Notes under the pieces: generated by a model | Seen by the model: the letters and a program-made list of their open reading frames with translations, nothing else | What the model was told of the DNA's origin: nothing | The model's database searches: none | Origin: Christensenella tenuis | Lineage (GTDB): Bacteria; Bacillota; Clostridia; Christensenellales; Christensenellaceae | Reading direction: 5' to 3' | Assembly: GCF_014287795.1 (NCBI RefSeq) | Contig: NZ_JACOON010000007.1 | Location: 240,736 to 304,735 of the forward strand | Length of the DNA: 64,000 bases | Position numbers and translations under genes: made by a program | Shown here: positions 60,206 to 64,000 of the stretch, one piece after another | Layout: every line of letters starts with the position of its first letter | Numbering within the stretch: position 1 is the stretch's first letter

Positions 60206-61075
60206 TTATACGATTATAGAGCCTTCGCTTGTCGTCTTGTCCGTCACCTTCCTTGCCACCACCGCGATCCGCCCGTTTTCCTGGGTGTATTCGCACGTCG
60301 AAAGCGTAATCAGCTCGTCTCCAAACTCTGGCGTTATTCCTGTATCGTACAGCGAAAGCTCTTTGATATTCCCTATAAATTCATCGAATTCTTCTTCCGT
60401 CTCCGCATCATAGAATTTATAAAATTTGAAGACGTCCGTTTCATCCTTGTTGTATACCTTTGAAAGAAACACCGATACGATCTCGTAATCGTCCTTGCTG
60501 TATAAAGAACTGTATTCAATTACCGGATGCTCCTTGTAAAATTCTTCCTCCTGGTAATCGAGCAGCGTATGGAACATCGTTCCATTCTTCATGTTATGCC
60601 CGTGCAGCAGCAGGTTTGTACTTCTCGGGTCCACGCTGCAATTCTTGTCGATGAAGATGCACCCCTCTTTCGTTGGATCCTCTTCTTTTTGGAACGTACG
60701 GTAAAGATAGAATTCGCCGTCCTCCGGCGTATACATCACCGGGTAATCCACAACAGTCCCTTCGATTTTAACCCAGCCCGCCAAATCGCCGTTCTGCCGG
60801 TACAGTTCTTCAAGCTCCGGCAATACCTGCGGTTCTTCCGGCGCCGGCGATGGGCTTGCCTCCGCGGACGGCGCAGCGATTACCGTGGGCGACGGGGTGC
60901 TCACCGGTTCCGGCTCCCGCGTCATCGGCACGATGGCAAAGGCCACGATACAAATCGCCGCCGCGATGGCTGCTGCCAGCACTATGAGCCACTTCATATT
61001 GCCCTTGGCTGCTCTTTTTGATTGGTTAGGAGCTTGATTCCTGCTGTTCTTCCCGCTCATGTTTCTTTTATCCAT
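60206..61075 (-). CDS. srtB: Class B sortase
   Basis: Membrane transpeptidase that cuts a sorting motif between Thr and Gly and joins the protein to the cell wall; 289 residues. One membrane segment is at about residues 28-50 (WLIVLAAAIAAAICIVAFAIV). A Pro/Ser/Glu-rich linker (52-85) precedes the catalytic barrel. The active-site His is in LLHGHNM (His160), Cys261 is in LITLSTCEYT, and Arg269 in ENGRIAVVAR. The extra helix before the Cys fits class B. The gene follows the cohesin-like sorting-signal gene with 118 bases between, including a GCGGGAA/TTCCCGC hairpin (61114-61128) that could tune expression. That protein's VPKTGD is its likely substrate. Confidence 0.94.
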   Translation of the reverse strand: MDKRNMSGKNSRNQAPNQSKRAAKGNMKWLIVLAAAIAAAICIVAFAIVPMTREPEPVSTPSPTVIAAPSAEASPSPAPEEPQVLPELEELYRQNGDLAGWVKIEGTVVDYPVMYTPEDGEFYLYRTFQKEEDPTKEGCIFIDKNCSVDPRSTNLLLHGHNMKNGTMFHTLLDYQEEEFYKEHPVIEYSSLYSKDDYEIVSVFLSKVYNKDETDVFKFYKFYDAETEEEFDEFIGNIKELSLYDTGITPEFGDELITLSTCEYTQENGRIAVVARKVTDKTTSEGSIIV

Positions 61076-61193
61076 AATTTCTTATTCCCTGCTTTTCCAT
61101 GAAAATGCACAGAGCGGGAAATTCCCGCCCTGCGCTTGATTCACCTGGTGTGGGTTTACCTGTGAATCCGATCATACGATTTCATATGATCTA

Positions 61194-61874
61194 TTATTTA
61201 GAAAATGCCTTCCTATAAGCTGCGATACCAATTGTACCTGCCGCCGCGAGCGCAATTACCGCGAATACCCACATGTCTGTGGTCGCGTCGCCCGTTTTCG
61301 GAACGTCGTCCAGCGCGCTGTCTTTCGCCGTGTCACCCGTGCTTCCGCCTTCAGAAGGAGTTTCCGGGTTTGTGGACGGCTGCGGGTCAGGATTAACCGG
61401 GGTAGACGGCTCCGGGTCAGGGGTAACCGGGGTGGACGGCTCCGGGTCAGGCTCCACTGCCGCTGCTACCGTGCCGCTTGCTGCAAAATTTCCAACAGGA
61501 TTATGCCAATCTGTACCCGCTTCATTCGCAACTTTTACGCCGGACAGCGAAAAATTGATCGTATCTCCCGCTTTTGCCGTTACTTTATATGTATAGGTCA
61601 CACTGCCCGTTCCCATAACTGTAAGCTGCGTTTCATCACTAAGGGGCTTTCCAGTGGTTCCTACATACTCTAAACCCTTGGTACTGATTTTCCCTTCAAA
61701 TCCGCCTACATCATTCGCCGTACAGGATACCTTAACTGTTATGGTATCTCCCGGATTCGGCTTACTGTTATCAATTTCTACGTTGATTGGAACATCCGCA
61801 GCAAACCCAGCCGCCGCGAAAGCCAGCACAAGGATAGCTGCGAGCGCAATCGACATTATCTTTTTTTTCTTCAT
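61194..61874 (-). CDS. Cell-wall-anchored cohesin-like protein with PKTG sorting signal
   Basis: A 226-residue surface protein. Residues 1-25 are a signal peptide (ending AAGFA). Residues 27-139 resemble a cohesin fold (VPINVEIDNSKPNPGDTITV with later GGFEGKISTKGLEYVG and VTYTYKVTAKAGDTINFSLS). A Pro/Asp/Glu linker with PDPEPSTPV repeats (142-169) follows. The sorting signal is VPKTGD (191-196), a membrane span (about 200-219) and a short basic tail. It would be anchored by the class B sortase encoded next. The upstream gene encodes a dockerin, the natural ligand of cohesins; 31 bases separate the genes. The cohesin call rests on pattern memory, not on a computed match, and carbohydrate binding is an alternative. 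Confidence 0.85.
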   Translation of the reverse strand: MKKKKIMSIALAAILVLAFAAAGFAADVPINVEIDNSKPNPGDTITVKVSCTANDVGGFEGKISTKGLEYVGTTGKPLSDETQLTVMGTGSVTYTYKVTAKAGDTINFSLSGVKVANEAGTDWHNPVGNFAASGTVAAAVEPDPEPSTPVTPDPEPSTPVNPDPQPSTNPETPSEGGSTGDTAKDSALDDVPKTGDATTDMWVFAVIALAAAGTIGIAAYRKAFSK

Positions 61875-61905
61875 TTCATTTATCCTCCAAATTCATTTTG
61901 TCCTT

Positions 61906-63726
61906 TTATTTATTCAGCCTGATATTGTTAACCAACACTAAGTCCAGAAGATCAATGATGCCGTCTCCGTTCATGTCGGCCGCCTGGAATGCCTCGTCAT
62001 CAAACTCCGCCGTTCCATTCTTCACATTATTTATCTGAACCATATCGAGAAGATCTACAATACCGTCTCCGTTTACGTCTCCCGGTATTCTTGCATCCGT
62101 AACCGGGACCTCTGCCGTCCAAACGGCACTTCCACTATATCCCTTTACGCTTACTTCCACACACAGTGTCTTATCAATATTATCAGAAGTTACCGTGTAG
62201 GTCGGTGCAGTGCCCAGTATGTTGTCGCTGCCTTCGTAATACCATTTGTATTGCGCATCTTTATTAACCGGATATGAACCGATCACCGGCTCCATGAAGT
62301 TATCCGTAAAAATATTAGCTGTCAGTATTTGCCCTACCTTAGGCTCAGTAACAGGCGTCGCTCCATCTTCTCCTACCACCGTTACACCGATCACTTCATA
62401 TCTGGGTTCCGGAATCACATTCGCTTCCCATGTATCCATTCCATCATAGCCGTTTACGCTTACATCCACGCATAATATTTTACCGATATTATCAGAAGTC
62501 ACCGTATAGGTCGCTCCTGTGCCCAATACGTTGTCGCTGCCTTTATAATACCATTTGTATTGCGCATCCTCGTTTACAGGATAGGAACCGATCACAGGAT
62601 TCGCCGGATCATCCGTCTCAATGTTTGCCGTCAGCTTCTGGCCAACTTCCGGAGTTGTTACGGCGGTATAGCCATCCGTTCCATCAACTACCACTGCCTT
62701 GGTTACTTTGTATTTAGCTGCCGCATCCGTTGCTGTCCATGTCTCTGTTCCATCGTAACCTTTTACACTTACATCCACGCATAATATTTTACCAATATTA
62801 TCGGAAGTCACCGTGTAGGTCGCTCCTGTGCCCAATACGTTGTCGCTGCCTTCGTAATACCATTTGTATTGCGCATCCTCGTTTACAGGATAGGAACCGA
62901 TCACAGGATTCGCCGGATCATCCGTCTCAATATTTGCCGTTAATTTCTGGCCAGCCTTAGGTGCGGTTACAGGCGTATAACCGTCCACGCCATCTACCAC
63001 ATTTACACCGGTTACACTGTACTTGGCCGCCGCATCCGTCGCTGTCCATGTCGCGCTTCCATTGTAGTTCTTTACGCTTACATCCACGCATAATATTTTA
63101 CCGATATTATCAGAAGTCACCGTATAGGTCGCTCCTGTGCCCAATACGTTGTCGCTACCTTCGTAATACCATTTGTATTGCGCATCCTCGTTTACAGGAT
63201 AGGAACCGATCACAGGATTTGCCGGATCATCCGTCTTAATATTTGCCGTCAATTTCTGGCCAGCCTTAGGTGCGGTTACGGGCGTATAACCGTCCACGCC
63301 GTCAACTACATCCACGTCGGTTACTTCATAATAAGATGCGGCTTCCGAGGCTGTCCATGTCTCTGTTCCATCGTAACCTTTTACGCTTACAGTCACGCAC
63401 AGCTTCTTGCCAGCGTTGTCCGAGGTCACCGTATAGGTTGCTCCCGTGCCCAGCACGTTGTCCTCGCTGCCCTCATAGTACCATTTGTATTCCGCGTCTT
63501 CGTTTACCGGATACGAGCCAATCACCGGGTTTCCGGCATCGTTCGTATAAATGTTAGCGGTCAGCTTCTGGCCAACTTTCGGAATTTCTACGGTTGTATA
63601 ACCGTCTACTCCGTCAACCACTACTACCTTGGTAAGTGAAAAAGTGGCTGCAAGCGCCATTGTCGGCAGAGCAGCCAGCACCAACAGTGCCACCAGTAAA
63701 ACCGCTAAAAATTTTTTGCCTTTCAT
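61906..63726 (-). CDS. Secreted five-repeat Ig-like protein with C-terminal type I dockerin
   Basis: A 606-residue secreted protein. The signal peptide is MKGKKFLAVLLVALLVLAAL and ends near residue 27. Five tandem repeats of about 103 residues follow, each with a VVDGxDGYT opening, VGQKLTANI, PVIGSYPVNEDAQYKWYY and GTGATYTVTSDNIGK, resembling bacterial Ig-like domains. Residues about 548-606 are a canonical two-repeat dockerin: DVNGDGIVDLLDMVQINN and DMNGDGIIDLLDLVLVNN, with calcium-binding Asp/Asn positions intact. No membrane anchor or catalytic domain is present. The ATG at 63726 follows GGGGAG at about eight bases. With the downstream cohesin-like and sortase genes it forms a likely display operon. 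Confidence 0.92.
   Translation of the reverse strand: MKGKKFLAVLLVALLVLAALPTMALAATFSLTKVVVVDGVDGYTTVEIPKVGQKLTANIYTNDAGNPVIGSYPVNEDAEYKWYYEGSEDNVLGTGATYTVTSDNAGKKLCVTVSVKGYDGTETWTASEAASYYEVTDVDVVDGVDGYTPVTAPKAGQKLTANIKTDDPANPVIGSYPVNEDAQYKWYYEGSDNVLGTGATYTVTSDNIGKILCVDVSVKNYNGSATWTATDAAAKYSVTGVNVVDGVDGYTPVTAPKAGQKLTANIETDDPANPVIGSYPVNEDAQYKWYYEGSDNVLGTGATYTVTSDNIGKILCVDVSVKGYDGTETWTATDAAAKYKVTKAVVVDGTDGYTAVTTPEVGQKLTANIETDDPANPVIGSYPVNEDAQYKWYYKGSDNVLGTGATYTVTSDNIGKILCVDVSVNGYDGMDTWEANVIPEPRYEVIGVTVVGEDGATPVTEPKVGQILTANIFTDNFMEPVIGSYPVNKDAQYKWYYEGSDNILGTAPTYTVTSDNIDKTLCVEVSVKGYSGSAVWTAEVPVTDARIPGDVNGDGIVDLLDMVQINNVKNGTAEFDDEAFQAADMNGDGIIDLLDLVLVNNIRLNK
62150..63650 (-). repeat. Five in-frame 309-bp repeats within the dockerin gene
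   Basis: Equivalent positions fall at about 62255, 62564, 62873, 63182 and 63494, giving spacings of 309, 309, 309 and 312 bases. The 312 reflects one extra codon in the first repeat. The middle three are nearly identical at DNA level over long stretches, whereas the two outer repeats are more diverged. This suggests recent duplication or gene conversion. Confidence 0.9.
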
Positions 63727-63759
63727 TTGAAATCTCCCCTCTTCATAATGCTTTGCCAC

Positions 63760-64000
63760 CTGGCATTTTCTAAATGTATGATTTTTGGCAAAACGAAAAA
63801 AATAGAAAAAAGGGGTTGATTTTTCGATATTTATTGACTAATATTAGATATATGGGAAGTGGGTGTCATTTTCCAAAAAGTATACGTTTCGGGAAAAATT
63901 AAATGTTCGATAGAATCGTGTTTGCGGCATACTTTGGTGCCGTTTTTTTGTGCTTTTGCATCTTCCTGTAGAGCGTGCTGGGCGGCATTCCCGTTTCTGC
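63760..64000. other. Upstream region of the surface cassette
   Basis: No protein gene is visible here. It contains the candidate small RNA and A+T-rich sequence that must hold the minus-strand promoter of the dockerin gene; no clear -10/-35 pair on that strand was identified. Confidence 0.4.
63816..63949 (+). ncRNA. Candidate small RNA with promoter and terminator
   Basis: TTGATT (63816-63821), a 17-base spacer and TAATAT (63839-63844) form a plausible promoter. About 80 bases later CGGCA/TGCCG (63925-63942) is followed by seven T, a good terminator. No reading frame lies between. The predicted RNA of about 100 bases is divergent from the dockerin operon. The evidence is pattern only. Confidence 0.35.

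Overview
The window looks like a chromosome segment of an anaerobic, low- to mid-G+C Bacillota of class Clostridia. The evidence is the hprK-murB-PHP-rapZ-whiA-Crh-like gene order, dnaE next to pfkA, the FHA/RodA/PBP cluster, YesM/YesN-type signalling, a class B sortase with a PKTG-type substrate, cohesin/dockerin modules and a clostridial glp operon. Base composition is near balanced, so a Christensenella-like lineage is possible, but that is inference. No rRNA, tRNA, CRISPR array or intact mobile element was seen.

Layout. 1-7 kb: carbohydrate uptake and sensing. It holds a truncated sugar-binding lipoprotein gene, a decayed AXE1-type acetyl esterase, a URO-D-family protein and a YesM/YesN two-component pair. 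A 33-bp inverted repeat lies upstream of both the lipoprotein gene and the URO-D gene. 7.4-10.8 kb: xylulokinase, HAD-IIA phosphatase and glycerol-1-phosphate dehydrogenase operon. 10.9-15.6 kb: pfkA and dnaE. 15.8-21.5 kb: HAD, hprK, murB, PHP, rapZ, whiA and a Crh-like HPr (Lys15, Ser46), with yvcK missing. 21.8-28.3 kb: an MFS transporter and LysR regulator facing a split transketolase and a GPH sugar symporter. Near-identical palindromes sit upstream of the MFS gene and of the transketolase genes. 28.7-31.45 kb: uvrC, an IS3-type transposase remnant and a 124-bp tandem repeat block. 31.45-36.6 kb: a PbpA-like transpeptidase, RodA/FtsW, FHA, a membrane protein, a J-domain protein and DUF5685.

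36.7-46.3 kb: trpS, thrC, a small P-loop protein, a double-glycine-leader small protein, the glycolytic genes gpmI, tpiA and pgk, an Na/Pi cotransporter-PhoU fusion and trmL. 46.6-49.6 kb: a BlaI-type repressor with a palindrome over its promoter and a co-transcribed membrane M56 protease fused to a VanW domain. 49.6-53.8 kb: a BFD-type ferredoxin, a HAD protein, an aminotransferase, an Lrp-type regulator, a second double-glycine-leader protein and a lysophospholipase-like hydrolase. 53.9-58.7 kb: a glycerol operon (glpK, GlpA-like, FAD oxidoreductase, DUF1667). 59-64 kb: an isochorismatase-family hydrolase, then a surface cassette read right to left: a secreted protein with five 103-residue repeats ending in a dockerin, a cohesin-like protein with a sortase signal, and a class B sortase.

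The most distinctive system is that last cassette. It has the parts of a minimal self-contained display device: the sortase would anchor the cohesin protein, which would hold the dockerin-tailed repeat protein. The M56-VanW fusion with its BlaI partner is the second most unusual item.
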